64,000 bases of DNA from Methylorubrum aminovorans (GCF_022179725.1 NZ_BPRC01000015.1:55287-119286), one strand, 5' to 3'; shown: positions 25,801-34,871, counted from the stretch's first letter. Program-made: numbers and translations. The notes: generated by a model not told the origin, from the letters alone.

Positions 25801-26976
25801 TCAGTGGGCGCCGACGCGGCGGGTCGGGACGATGTCGTTGGCGATGACCTCGCCGAACGGGCCGTTGTTGCGGGCCGTGCTCGGGGTGGTGCCAGTGGTC
25901 GCGCGAAGCGGTAGCTTCGGGAAGACCAGTTCGGCGAAGCGGTAGGCCTCCTCCAGATGCGGGTAGCCGGAGAGGATGAAGCGGTCGATGCCGAGATCGA
26001 TGTATTCCTTCATCCGGTCGGCGACCTGATCCGCCGAGCCGACGAGCGCCGTGCCCGCGCCGCCGCGCACGAGGCCGACGCCGGCCCAGAGGTTGGGCGA
26101 GACGACGAGCTTGTTGCGGTCGCCGCCGTGCAGGGCCATCATCCGGCTCTGGCCCACGGAATCCTGGCGCTTCAGGGTGGCCTGCGCCTGGGCGATGGTG
26201 TCGTCGTCGAGCCGCGAGATCAGCCGGTCGGCCGCCTCCCAGGCCTCGGCCTCGGTCTCACGCACGATGACGTGCAGGCGAATGCCGTAGGAGAATTTTT
26301 TGCCCTTCTTCTCGGCCGCCTCGCGGGCGCGGGCAATTTTCTCCGCGACGCCGGCCGGGGGCTCGCCCCAGGTGAGGTAGACCTCGCAATGCTCGGCCGC
26401 GACCTCGATCCCGGCGGGCGAGGAGCCGCCGAAATAGAGCGGCGGATAGGGCGCCTGGACGGGCCGAAAGATCACCCGGCCGTTCTCGGAGCGCAGGTGC
26501 TTACCCTCGAAGTTCACGGTCTCGCCGGCCATCAGTCCGCGCCAGATCTGCAGGAACTCGTCGGTGACGCTGTAGCGCTCGTCATGGTCGAGGAAGACGC
26601 CGTCGCCCCTGAGTTCGACGGGGTCGCCGCCGGTCACAACGTTGATGAGGAGGCGCCCGTCGGAGATCCGGTCCAGCGTCGCGGCCATGCGCGCGGCGAC
26701 GGAGGGCTCCTGCAGGCCGGGGCGCACGGCGACGAGGAAGCGCAGGCGCTGCGTCAGGGGAGCCAGCGCCGAGGCGACGACCCAGGAATCCTCGCAGGAG
26801 CGGCCGGTCGGCAGAAGCACGCCGTAATAGCCGAAATCGTCTGCGGCCTGCGCGATCTGGCGCAGATAGGGCAGCGAGACGTCGCGGGCGCCTTCCGAGG
26901 CGCCGAGATAGCGGCCGTCGCCGTGGGTGGGCAGGAACCAGAGAACGTCGGTCTTGCCGTCGGTCTGTACGCTCAT
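25801..26976 (-). CDS. ssuD: FMNH2-dependent alkanesulfonate monooxygenase
   Basis: This 391-residue flavin-dependent enzyme of the bacterial luciferase-like family is predicted cytoplasmic. It begins VLWFLPTHGDGRYLG and shows family segments QIAQAADDFGYYGVLLPTGR, SWVVASALAPLTQRLRFLVA and VRPGLQEPSVAARMAATLDR. NVVTGGDP, YFGGSSPAGIEVAAEH and FILSGYPHLEEAYRF follow. SsuD cleaves alkanesulfonates to aldehyde and sulfite using FMNH2 from the reductase encoded at the start of the same operon. The ATG at 26976 has GGAG upstream. Length and motifs match SsuD well; a related sulfone or methanesulfonate enzyme cannot be excluded. Confidence 0.92.
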   Translation of the reverse strand: MSVQTDGKTDVLWFLPTHGDGRYLGASEGARDVSLPYLRQIAQAADDFGYYGVLLPTGRSCEDSWVVASALAPLTQRLRFLVAVRPGLQEPSVAARMAATLDRISDGRLLINVVTGGDPVELRGDGVFLDHDERYSVTDEFLQIWRGLMAGETVNFEGKHLRSENGRVIFRPVQAPYPPLYFGGSSPAGIEVAAEHCEVYLTWGEPPAGVAEKIARAREAAEKKGKKFSYGIRLHVIVRETEAEAWEAADRLISRLDDDTIAQAQATLKRQDSVGQSRMMALHGGDRNKLVVSPNLWAGVGLVRGGAGTALVGSADQVADRMKEYIDLGIDRFILSGYPHLEEAYRFAELVFPKLPLRATTGTTPSTARNNGPFGEVIANDIVPTRRVGAH

Positions 26977-27005
26977 GGAAATACGCTCCAAAGAAATGCA
27001 GAAAT

Positions 27006-27776
27006 TCAGGCGCGGTGGCCGAGAAGCCGTTCGAGGATGCGGCCTTCGAGTTCGGCGAGCGCCGGGTCGCCGCGGCGGCGGGGGCGCGGCACGTCGACAT
27101 CGACATTGAGCGCGATGGCGCCCTGCTCGACCACGAGGATGCGGTCGGCCATCGCCACCGCCTCGCCGACATCGTGGGTGACGAGGATCGCGGTGAAACC
27201 CTGGTCCTGCCAGATGCGCTCGATCATCGCCTGCATCTCGATGCGGGTGAGCGCGTCGAGCGCGCCGAGCGGCTCATCCAGCGCGAGCAGGGCCGGTCGG
27301 CTGACGAGCGCGCGGGCCAGCGCCACCCGCTGACGCTGGCCGCCGGACAGGGTCGCGGGCCAGTTGCCGGCTTTTGCCGCCAGCCCGACTTCGTCGAGGA
27401 CGGCGAGCGCCCGTCGCCGCCGCTCGGCGCGGGGCGTGTCGCGTCCGAGCCCGACCGCGACGTTGTCGGCGACCCGCGCCCAGGGCAGCAGCCGCGGCTC
27501 CTGGAACATGATTCGCTTCGAACTCCGGTCGCCACTGATGGCGACGCGACCGGCGCTCGGCTCTTCGAGGCCGAGGATCAGGCGCAGCAGGGTGCTCTTG
27601 CCGCAGCCCGAGCGGCCGACCACGGCCACGAACTGGCCGGCGGGGATGTGCAGGTCGAGCCCGCGGATGACGGGGGCGCCCCCCTCGAAGCTTTTCGAAA
27701 GGCCGCGCAGGGTGATGGCGAGGCCGGCATCGCGGTCTCTCGCGGATGCGTCTTCGACGCGCAGGGCAGCGGACAT
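27006..27776 (-). CDS. ssuB: Sulfonate ABC transporter ATP-binding protein
   Basis: This 256-residue ABC ATPase has Walker A GRSGCGKST, a Q-loop in MFQEPRLLPW, the signature LSGGQRQR, Walker B LLALDEPLGALD and the H-loop VTHDVGEA. Length and motifs fit the SsuB/TauB/NrtD family that energises sulfonate, taurine or nitrate uptake. It lies between the monooxygenase and permease genes in the operon. The ATG at 27776 is preferred over a GTG nine bases upstream. Confidence 0.92.
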   Translation of the reverse strand: MSAALRVEDASARDRDAGLAITLRGLSKSFEGGAPVIRGLDLHIPAGQFVAVVGRSGCGKSTLLRLILGLEEPSAGRVAISGDRSSKRIMFQEPRLLPWARVADNVAVGLGRDTPRAERRRRALAVLDEVGLAAKAGNWPATLSGGQRQRVALARALVSRPALLALDEPLGALDALTRIEMQAMIERIWQDQGFTAILVTHDVGEAVAMADRILVVEQGAIALNVDVDVPRPRRRGDPALAELEGRILERLLGHRA

Positions 27777-27800
27777 GGGGGTCACTCGCGGGACAAGAAA

Positions 27801-28646
27801 TCAGGCGTTGCGGTAGGCCGGGTTCCAGGCGAGGCAGGTGCGTTCCAGCGCCCGCGTCAGGCTGTCGGCGAGCTTGCCCAGCGCGGCGTAGATCAGGATC
27901 GCCAGCACCACGACGTCGACCAGCATGAACTCGCGGGCCTGCATCGCCATGTAGCCGAGGCCGGAATTGGCCGAGATCGTCTCCGCGACGATGAGCGTCA
28001 GCCACATGATGCCGAGCGCGTAGCGGATGCCGACGAAGATCGAGGGCAGCGCGCCCGGCAGCACCACGCGCCAGAACAGTTCGCGCCGGTTCATGCCGTA
28101 GACCCGGCCCATCTCGATCAGTTGCGGATCGACCGAGCGGATGCCGTGCAGGGTGTTGGCGTAGACGGGGAAGAACACGCCGAGTGCCACGAGGAAGAGC
28201 TTGGCGCCCTCGTCGATGCCGAACCACAGGATCACCAGCGGGATCAGCGACAGGTGGGGCACGTTGCGCACCATCTGCAGCGTGGTGTCGGTGAGCCTTT
28301 CGGACAGGTTCGACAGCCCGTTGGCGAGCCCGAAGAACAGGCCGATGCCGCCGCCGATCAGGAAGCCGGCGGCCGCGCGGGCGAAGCTGACCCAGAGGTT
28401 CTCCCAGAGTTCCCCGGTCTGCGCGAGGCGCCAGCCGGCGGCGGCGACGTCGAGCGGCGCCGGCATGAACCGAGTCGAGACGAGCCCGAGCGAGGCCGCC
28501 GCCTGCCAGCCAACGATGACGAGGGTCGGCAGGAGCCAGGGCAGGAGCTTCGCCGTCGGCAGGCGCAGGGGCTTGCGTAGCGGTGCGGCGGACTCGGCGC
28601 GGTGCGCGCGGCCGGGGAGCGATCGGATCGCGGCGGAATCGGCCAT
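27801..28646 (-). CDS. ssuC: Sulfonate ABC transporter permease
   Basis: This 281-residue inner-membrane permease has about six helices (LLPWLLPTLVIVGWQAAASL at the start, then AGFLIGGGIGLFFGLANGL). The loop that docks with the ATPase reads VLPGALPSIFVGIRYALGIMW. It belongs to the BPD transporter family as SsuC. A GTG at 28658 overlapping the upstream stop (GTGA) is an alternative start, so it is either translationally coupled or starts four codons later at this ATG. Confidence 0.9.
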   Translation of the reverse strand: MADSAAIRSLPGRAHRAESAAPLRKPLRLPTAKLLPWLLPTLVIVGWQAAASLGLVSTRFMPAPLDVAAAGWRLAQTGELWENLWVSFARAAAGFLIGGGIGLFFGLANGLSNLSERLTDTTLQMVRNVPHLSLIPLVILWFGIDEGAKLFLVALGVFFPVYANTLHGIRSVDPQLIEMGRVYGMNRRELFWRVVLPGALPSIFVGIRYALGIMWLTLIVAETISANSGLGYMAMQAREFMLVDVVVLAILIYAALGKLADSLTRALERTCLAWNPAYRNA

Positions 28647-28654
28647 GGCTCGGC

Positions 28655-29632
28655 TCACCCGTTGTTCTGGGTCTTGGTCGGGGTCCCGGCCGGCGTCCAG
28701 ATGATGTCGGACACCCGCACCGGGCGGGGGATCACGCCGATGGCGTGAAAGCGGTCGGCGATCCGCTGCTGCTCAGCGGTCACCGCCGCATCCATCGGCG
28801 CGATGACGAAGCGGATACGGTCCACGGCGCGGCGCGTGGCGGCGAGCGGCACGCCGGTGATCTTCGACAGGCTCGCCGCCACGCTCGGGCGGTTGCCTTC
28901 GCACCAGATCGCGACCTCGCCGAGCGCGGCGATGGCCGCCCTCAGTACCTCGGGCCGCTCCTCGGCGAAGGCGCGGTTCGCCAGGAAGAAGTTATTGGTG
29001 GGGGTGATCTCCGAGGCCTGCACGAGGATGCGCGCGCCCTGCCCCTCCTCTGCAATGGCGAAGTAGGGATCCCACACCGTCCAGGCGTCGATCGTGCCGC
29101 CGGCGAACGCCGCCGCACCATCGGCCGGCGCGAGCAGGACCGGAGTGATGTCGCGGTAGGTGAGGCCCGCTGTCTCCAGTGCGGCGACGATGAGGTTGTG
29201 CGCGCTCGATCCCTTGGCGAAGGCGACGCGCTTGCCCTTGAGCTCGGCGAGCGAGGCGATGGGGGAGCTCTTCGGCAGCAGGATCGCCGAACCCGAGCCG
29301 CCGTTCGGCTGGGCCGCTGCGTACACAAGGTTGGCCCCCGCGGCCTGGGCGAAAATCGGCGGAGCGTCGCCGGTCTGGCCGAAATCGATCGCGCCGAGGT
29401 TCAGCGCCTCCAAGAGCGGCGGCCCGAACGAGAACTCGACCCAGCGCACAGCCACGCCCTGCGGCTTCAGCGCGGCCTCGATCGCCGCCTGCTCGCGGGC
29501 AACGGCCAGAATGCCGTTCTTCTGGTAGCCGATGCGGATCACGCCCGGCTCGCTTGCGCGGGCGCGGCGGCGCGGGAGCGCGGTGCCGGCCGCGGCGAGG
29601 CCGGCGGCGAGGACGAGGCGGCGGTTGAGCAT
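28655..29632 (-). CDS. ssuA: Sulfonate ABC transporter substrate-binding protein (third paralogue)
   Basis: This 325-residue exported protein has an N-terminus MLNRRLVLAAGLAAAG with an RR pair before the hydrophobic core, which may be a Tat-type or a Sec signal. The mature part carries IRIGYQKNGILAVAREQAA, EFSFGPPLLEALNLGAIDFG, ELKGKRVAFAKGSSAHNLIV and AWTVWDPYFAIAEEG. It is the first receptor gene of the operon, 8 bases after the FMN reductase and overlapping or abutting the permease gene. Together with the two downstream paralogues it gives one transporter three possible receptors. Confidence 0.88.
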   Translation of the reverse strand: MLNRRLVLAAGLAAAGTALPRRRARASEPGVIRIGYQKNGILAVAREQAAIEAALKPQGVAVRWVEFSFGPPLLEALNLGAIDFGQTGDAPPIFAQAAGANLVYAAAQPNGGSGSAILLPKSSPIASLAELKGKRVAFAKGSSAHNLIVAALETAGLTYRDITPVLLAPADGAAAFAGGTIDAWTVWDPYFAIAEEGQGARILVQASEITPTNNFFLANRAFAEERPEVLRAAIAALGEVAIWCEGNRPSVAASLSKITGVPLAATRRAVDRIRFVIAPMDAAVTAEQQRIADRFHAIGVIPRPVRVSDIIWTPAGTPTKTQNNG

Positions 29633-29640
29633 CGCAGGGC

Positions 29641-30228
29641 TCAGCGCGCGGCGGCGGTGGCGAGCGGCGCGGACGCCGCGGTGGATCGGGCGGCGCCCTG
29701 GGCGACATCGAGGAGGCGGGCGAGTTCGGCGGCGGCCTGGGCGACGCGTTCGCGCACGATCGGGTCGGCGACGCGACCCTCGCTGATCTCGGTGTCGCCG
29801 GCATAGACGGCGGTCGGCGCGGTCTGCGCCGAGAAGAAGCCGAAGAGCGGGCGCAGGGAATGCTCGACCACAAGCGCATGGCGCGGGCCTCCGCCGGTCG
29901 CGGTCAGCACCACCGGTTTTCCGATCAGCGCCTCGGGAGAGACGAAGTCGATCAGGTGCTTGAACAGCCCGGCATAGCTGCCCTTGTAGACCGGCGAGCC
30001 GACGATCAGCGCGTCGGCCGTCTCGATCGCCTCGACGATCCGCGCAGCCGGCAGCGGCAGGGCCGAGCGGCTCGCCACCGCGATGCCGGTGCCGGCATCG
30101 ACCAGATCGTAGACCTTGAGGTCGATCGGCCGCTGGCGCGACAATTCGGCGGCCACCGCCTCGACCAGGGTGCGGGTGCGGGACGGGCGGTGCGTGTTGC
30201 CGGAAAAGGCAACGATCCGTGCGGGCAT
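29641..30228 (-). CDS. ssuE: NAD(P)H-dependent FMN reductase
   Basis: This 195-residue flavodoxin-fold reductase has the phosphate-binding loop FSGNTHRPSRTRTLVEAV, IVGSPVYKGSYAGLFKHLID at the flavin site and LTATGGGPRHALVVEHSLRP. These match SsuE/MsuE. It supplies FMNH2 to the monooxygenase encoded four genes downstream. It is the first gene of the operon, so the promoter must lie in 30229-30650. The start at 30228 gives the standard MPARIVAFSGN N-terminus. Confidence 0.88.
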   Translation of the reverse strand: MPARIVAFSGNTHRPSRTRTLVEAVAAELSRQRPIDLKVYDLVDAGTGIAVASRSALPLPAARIVEAIETADALIVGSPVYKGSYAGLFKHLIDFVSPEALIGKPVVLTATGGGPRHALVVEHSLRPLFGFFSAQTAPTAVYAGDTEISEGRVADPIVRERVAQAAAELARLLDVAQGAARSTAASAPLATAAAR

Positions 30229-30652
30229 TGCGAAAGATCCGAGGCAGGACCGCAGTCACGAAGGACCGACGCTCGAAATCTCCGGCAGGAGCATTTCGAA
30301 GCTTCGATATTCGAGAATATGCGGCGTGTTGTTGGGTCGTTGTTGCCCTGAAATGTAGAGACCTAAGATGGGTCAAATCAACGGATTGTTTTTGCGTTGT
30401 TTTTGTAGGTCGGAGGATGGTTCTACCGTTGCGCTCGCTGGCGCAGGGAAAATCTTTCCGCTCGCGAGTGATGCTCCCGGATGGTCTCGATCACCGGGTC
30501 AGGCGCGCTGCCGAGGCGGAGGCCCGCGCTGAACGGCCTGACCTGAGCGCAGGCCTGCCTCCCGGTCACGCGGGTGTCGCGCGTTCGGCAGATGACCATG
30601 GTGCGGCGCTCATCTTGCAGCGCAGCAACTGCGCCGCCTCGGAGCATCCCGC
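30229..30652. other. Divergent promoter region, ssuE side and MFS side
   Basis: This 424-base gap between divergent genes is notably A/T-richer than the surroundings around 30290-30420. It holds two adjacent palindromes (annotated separately) and a 9-base direct repeat TTGTTTTTG at 30386-30394 and 30397-30405. No coding frame here has a plausible product. Confidence 0.5.
30296..30320. promoter_or_regulatory. Two adjoining palindromes upstream of ssuE
   Basis: TCGAAGCTTCGA (30296-30307) is a perfect 12-bp palindrome. It is directly followed by ATATTC-GA-GAATAT (30307-30320), a 6+6 inverted repeat. The site begins about 68 bases upstream of the ssuE start and is a good candidate operator for sulfur control of the operon. 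Which regulator binds is unknown. Confidence 0.5.
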
Positions 30653-31828
30653 ATGGTACCCCTGCCGATTCTCGCGCTGGCCGTTGCCTCCTTCGGCATC
30701 GGCACGACCGAGTTCGTCATCATGGGGCTTCTGCCCGAGGTGGCGCGCGATTTCGACGTCACCATCCCGCAAGCGGGCCACCTCGTCTCCGGCTACGCGC
30801 TCGGCGTGGTGGTCGGCGCGCCGATCGTGGCGATGGCCACCGCGCCCCTGCCGCGCAAGGCGGCCCTGCTCGCCCTGATGGCGGTGTTCACGCTGGGCAA
30901 CCTCGCCTGCGCCCTGGCGTCGAGCTACGAGTGGCTGATGGCCGCGCGGGTCGCCACGGCCTTCGCGCACGGCGCCTTTTTCGGCATCGGCGCCATCGTC
31001 GCCCGCAACCTCGTGCCGCGGGAGAAGCGCACGCAAGCGGTCTCGCTGATGTTCGCGGGGCTGACGCTCGCCAACGTGCTCGGCGTGCCGCTGGGCACCG
31101 CGCTCGGCCAAGCGTTCGGCTGGCGCTCGACCTTCTGGGCCGTGGTCGTCATCGGGCTCGCGGCGGGGGCGGCCATCGCGCTCGCCCTGCCGGGCGGGAT
31201 GCCGGGTACGCGCGGCGGGCTCGCGCGGGAGTTCCGGGCGCTCGGGCGCTGGCCGGTGCTGCGGCCGATGCTGGTCTCGACCCTGGCTTCGGTGAGCTTC
31301 TTCACCGTCTTCACCTACATCGCACCGTTCCTGCTTACCGTGACGCATCTGACGCCCGGCGGCGTGACGGGCGCGCTGTTCGCGGCGGGCCTCGGGCTCA
31401 CCGTTGGCAACCTCGCCGGCGGCTGGCTGGCCGACCGCAGCCTGATGCGCACCGTGCTCGGCAGCTTCGTCGGGCTGATCGCGGTCCTCGTCGCCTTCGC
31501 CCTGGTCGCGCCCTTCCCCGTGCCGGCGCTCGCGGTGCTGGTGCTGTGGAGCGGGCTCGCCTTCGCCCTGGTCTCGCCGCTCCAGGTCTGGGTGGTGGAG
31601 GCGGCGAGCGACGCGCCGAACCTCGCCTCGACCCTCAACCAGGGCGCGTTCAATCTCGGCAACGCGATGGGCGCGTGGCTCGGCGGCACGGCGCTCACGC
31701 TCGGCGCGGGCTATGCGGAGCTGCCGGCCCTGGCCGCAATTGTCTCGTTGCTCGGGCTTGGGCTCGCCGCCACGGCGGCGGCGCGGCCACTCTGGTCGTC
31801 CCTGGCCGGCAACCAGGGACGGTCGTGA
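30653..31828 (+). CDS. DHA1-family MFS transporter
   Basis: This 391-residue inner-membrane protein has twelve predicted helices. It begins with the signature of the AraJ/YdhP-type group (LALAVASFGIGTTEFVIMGLLPEVARDF) and carries SGYALGVVVGAPIVA, AARVATAFAHGAFFGIGAI and ANVLGVPLGTALGQAFGWRSTF. These transporters export sugars, purines or drugs. The ATG at 30653 gives the family's usual short N-terminus, though no strong ribosome binding site is present. It is convergent with tatC. Confidence 0.85.
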   Translation: MVPLPILALAVASFGIGTTEFVIMGLLPEVARDFDVTIPQAGHLVSGYALGVVVGAPIVAMATAPLPRKAALLALMAVFTLGNLACALASSYEWLMAARVATAFAHGAFFGIGAIVARNLVPREKRTQAVSLMFAGLTLANVLGVPLGTALGQAFGWRSTFWAVVVIGLAAGAAIALALPGGMPGTRGGLAREFRALGRWPVLRPMLVSTLASVSFFTVFTYIAPFLLTVTHLTPGGVTGALFAAGLGLTVGNLAGGWLADRSLMRTVLGSFVGLIAVLVAFALVAPFPVPALAVLVLWSGLAFALVSPLQVWVVEAASDAPNLASTLNQGAFNLGNAMGAWLGGTALTLGAGYAELPALAAIVSLLGLGLAATAAARPLWSSLAGNQGRS

Positions 31829-31900
31829 CGCTGGCGATTTACGAAACGGCGTGAGACCCACGGTGATCGACCGGACGCCGGATCAGGCTTCCGATCGCCC

Positions 31901-32701
31901 TCAATCCTCGATCCCTGCCGCCCGGCGCCGGGCGGCGCGGATCTTCTCCATGCGGGCGACCGAGAACACGGAAGCCTCGTAGAGAAGCAGCATCGGAATC
32001 GCGAGCGAGAGCTGTGAGATCACGTCTGGCGGCGTCAGGATCGCCGCGGCGACGAAGACGAGCACGATGGCGTAGCGCCGCTTTTCCCGCAGGAAGGCCG
32101 CATCGATCACGCCGATCTGGCCCAGAAGCGTCAGGATCACCGGCATCTGGAACGCGAGCCCGAAGGCGAAGATCAGCGTCATGATCAGCGAGAGGTACTC
32201 GTCGACCTTCGGCAACAGCCGGATCGTCGCCTCGCCGGGCTGCCCGATCTGCTGCAGCGAGACCGAGAACTGGATCAGCAGCGGCATCGCCAGGAAGTAG
32301 ACGACCAGCGCGCCGAGCAGGAAGAAAACCGGCGTGGCGACGAGATAGGGCAGGAAGGCCTGCCGCTCGTTGCGATAGAGGCCCGGCGCGACGAAGGCGT
32401 AGACCTGCGTGGCGATGACCGGAAAGGCGAGGAAGCCCGCGCCGAACACGCTGAGCTTGATGTTGGTGAAGACCTGTTCGAGGAAGTGGGTCGCGATTAG
32501 CTCGGCGTTTTGCGGCCCTACGATCGAGACGTAGGGGTGCACGAGCACGTTGTAGATTTGTTTCGAGAAGAAGAAGCAGCCGAAGAACATCACGATGAAC
32601 GCGAGCAGCGACTTGATCAGTCGCGACCGCAGTTCGATCAGGTGCTCCAGAAGGGGTGCCCGCGAGGCCTCGATCTCGGCCTCATCGCGCTCGTCGCTCA
32701 T
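31901..32701 (-). CDS. tatC: Twin-arginine translocase subunit TatC
   Basis: This 266-residue inner-membrane protein has six predicted helices. The N-terminal motif PLLEHLIELRSRLIKSLLAF is diagnostic, as is FxKQIYNVLVHPYV in the first loop. TatC recognises the twin-arginine signal and forms the receptor complex with TatB. Its ATG overlaps the tatB stop (ATGA). Several exported proteins in this window have RR-containing signals that could use it. Confidence 0.97.
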   Translation of the reverse strand: MSDERDEAEIEASRAPLLEHLIELRSRLIKSLLAFIVMFFGCFFFSKQIYNVLVHPYVSIVGPQNAELIATHFLEQVFTNIKLSVFGAGFLAFPVIATQVYAFVAPGLYRNERQAFLPYLVATPVFFLLGALVVYFLAMPLLIQFSVSLQQIGQPGEATIRLLPKVDEYLSLIMTLIFAFGLAFQMPVILTLLGQIGVIDAAFLREKRRYAIVLVFVAAAILTPPDVISQLSLAIPMLLLYEASVFSVARMEKIRAARRRAAGIED

Positions 32702-33159
32702 GGAGTCGGGCCTGTCTCGGTCTTGGTGCCGGGGGTGGCGGGAGATGCCTCGGCGGCGGAAGACGCCGAAGCGCCGTGCATCTGCGCCGCTTGCTGTTCG
32801 GGCGTCGGCCGCGGCACGTCGAAGCTGCCGGTATCCTTCGCCCCGGCGTCCTTCGAGCCGGCGCCGGGACGGCTCTCGACCGCGCTGCGGATCTCGTTGC
32901 GGATGGTGTCCACGGGATTGAAGCTCGGGCGGGCGGCATCGACGGTGCGCTTGACGCCTTCGACGTCGCGGCGGACCTCTTCCAGCTCCGCTTCGCGGAT
33001 CGCTTCGTTGAACTGCGACTGGAACTCGCCGGCCATGCGCCGGACCTTGGTGGTGATCTGGCCAAGGGTCCGCAGGGCCTTCGGCAGATCCTTGGGTCCG
33101 ATGACGATCAGGGCGACGCCGCCGATCAGCATCACCTCGCCCCAGCTCATGTCCAGCAT
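32698..33159 (-). CDS. tatB: Sec-independent translocase protein TatB
   Basis: This 153-residue protein has one N-terminal membrane helix (MLDMSWGEVMLIGGVALIVI), then the G-P-K-D-L-P hinge and an amphipathic helix (LPKALRTLGQITTKVRRM). A long charged and Pro-rich tail follows, as is usual for alphaproteobacterial TatB. It works with TatC as the signal-peptide receptor. It lies 118 bases downstream of tatA and is coupled to tatC. Confidence 0.94.
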   Translation of the reverse strand: MLDMSWGEVMLIGGVALIVIGPKDLPKALRTLGQITTKVRRMAGEFQSQFNEAIREAELEEVRRDVEGVKRTVDAARPSFNPVDTIRNEIRSAVESRPGAGSKDAGAKDTGSFDVPRPTPEQQAAQMHGASASSAAEASPATPGTKTETGPTP

Positions 33160-33277
33160 TGCGTCGTCCGTCCCGCGGGGCCGCGCCTGATGTGGACGGG
33201 CGCGCGGCCCGCGCTATCCTGCCCGGAGCCGATCTTCAACCGTGCCCGACCACCGTCCAGCCCTTGCGCGCTGTCGT

Positions 33278-33592
33278 TCAGACGGCCTTGTGGTCGCCCG
33301 CCGGCACGTGCGGCTGCACCTGGGGCTGAACGACTTGGGGCTGAACATGCGTCTGCTGCGGGGCGGTGCCCGGCGCACCCTGGTGCGGAAGCGTGCGGAC
33401 CGGATCGTTCGGACCCACCGGCGGGACGGCCGTCGTCGTGCTCGGCTGGGTCTCGTCGTCGGCCATGCCCTTCTTGAAGGCCTTGATGCCCTTGGCGACG
33501 TCGCCCATCAGCTCCGACACCTTGCCGCGGCCGAACAGCAGCATGACGACGACCGCAACGATGACCCAGTGCCAGACACTCATGCTGCCCAT
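33278..33592 (-). CDS. tatA: Sec-independent translocase protein TatA
   Basis: This 104-residue protein has the helix SVWHWVIVAVVVMLLFG, followed by RGKVSELMGDVAKGIKAFKKG, the standard TatA amphipathic helix. A Gln/Pro/His-rich tail follows. TatA forms the translocation pore. AGGAGG sits five bases before the ATG at 33592, which fixes the start. It is first of the tatABC run. Confidence 0.95.
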   Translation of the reverse strand: MGSMSVWHWVIVAVVVMLLFGRGKVSELMGDVAKGIKAFKKGMADDETQPSTTTAVPPVGPNDPVRTLPHQGAPGTAPQQTHVQPQVVQPQVQPHVPAGDHKAV

Positions 33593-33857
33593 GGCAACCT
33601 CCTGCACCGCACGAACTCCGGCGGCGCCTCCACGTGAATTGGGGCGAACCTAGGGATCGAGTGGCGCGAACACAAGCAGCGCAGGGCGCACGCGCGGGCA
33701 AAGGCCGCGCAGACCTTGCCCTACTTTGTCGCATTCTGCCTGGTGACCGGGCGGGCCGCCGGACCATCGGGCACGAAGAACCCCCGTGGAGCGAAAGCCG
33801 AGGCTGCTGAAGCAACTGCCGCCGTTTGAGGCTAGAAAAGAAGCGGCGTAACCGCTG

Positions 33858-34871
33858 TTACGCGACCGCGAAGGCCGCCTCGAAGCGAGCGCGGGCCTCA
33901 GCGACGTCGAAGGCGTCTGGCGGCGCGAGGCAAGCGAGCGCGGCTTCGGCGCGGCGGGCGCCCTCCCCCATCAGGTCGGGGGTGGCTTCAGCCACCGCCC
34001 GCATCTCGTCCATGCGTCCATTGCAATGGAGAACCACGTCGATGCCGGCGCGGTAGGCCGCCTCGGCGCGCTCACGGAACGGGCCTTGGAGCGCGTGCAT
34101 CGACAGGTCGTCGGTCATCAGCAGGCCGTCGAAGCCGATCTCGCCGCGCACGACCTCGCGGATCACGCGCTCCGACAGGGTCGCCGGCCGCTCCGGGTCG
34201 AGGGCTGTGAAGACCACGTGTGCGCTCATGGCCAGCGGCAGGTCGGCGAGTGCCCGGAACGGCCGGAAGTCGCTCGCGCCCAGGCTCGTCCGGTCGGCCC
34301 CGACCACGGGCAGGTCGAGATGGCTGTCGCAGGTCGCCCGGCCGTGACCGGGGATGTGCTTGATGACCGGCAGCACGCCGCCCGCCATCAATCCCTCGGC
34401 CACCGCGCGGCCGAGTTCGATCACCCGCTCCGGCGTGTCGCCGTAGGCCCGGTCGCCGATGATGTTGTCCGAGCCCGCCACGGGCACGTCGAGCATCGGC
34501 GCGCAATCGACGTTGATGCCGACTTGCGCCAGATCGTGGGCCATCAGCCGGGCGCCGAGCCGGGCGATGTCCGCGGCCTTCTCCCCGAAGGCATTGAAGC
34601 GTCCGCCGGCCGGGTATTTCGGCCAGTGCGGCGGACCCATGCGCTGCACCCGACCGCCCTCCTGATCGATCAGGATCGGCGCATCCGCCCGGCCGAGCGT
34701 GTCGCGCAGCGAGGCCGTCAGCGCACGCACCGCGTCGGGCGTGCCGATGTTGCGCTTGAACAGGATGAAGCCCCACGGCCGCAGATCGCGGAAGAAGGCC
34801 GTTTCCTCAGGTGTCAGCACCGTGCCGGAACAGCCGAGGATGACGGCGCGAGGCGGGGAGGCTGAGGTCAT
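33858..34871 (-). CDS. nagZ: Beta-N-acetylhexosaminidase NagZ
   Basis: This 337-residue glycoside hydrolase family 3 enzyme acts in the cytoplasm. It removes N-acetylglucosamine from anhydromuropeptides during peptidoglycan recycling. The NagZ motif KHIPGHGRATCDSHLDLP is present, with ILIDQEGGRVQRM and the catalytic aspartate region LLMTDDLSMHAL. The SPOR protein and argS lie upstream on the same strand. In many relatives scpA and scpB follow nagZ; here a 265-base non-coding gap leads straight to tatA. Confidence 0.95.
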   Translation of the reverse strand: MTSASPPRAVILGCSGTVLTPEETAFFRDLRPWGFILFKRNIGTPDAVRALTASLRDTLGRADAPILIDQEGGRVQRMGPPHWPKYPAGGRFNAFGEKAADIARLGARLMAHDLAQVGINVDCAPMLDVPVAGSDNIIGDRAYGDTPERVIELGRAVAEGLMAGGVLPVIKHIPGHGRATCDSHLDLPVVGADRTSLGASDFRPFRALADLPLAMSAHVVFTALDPERPATLSERVIREVVRGEIGFDGLLMTDDLSMHALQGPFRERAEAAYRAGIDVVLHCNGRMDEMRAVAEATPDLMGEGARRAEAALACLAPPDAFDVAEARARFEAAFAVA

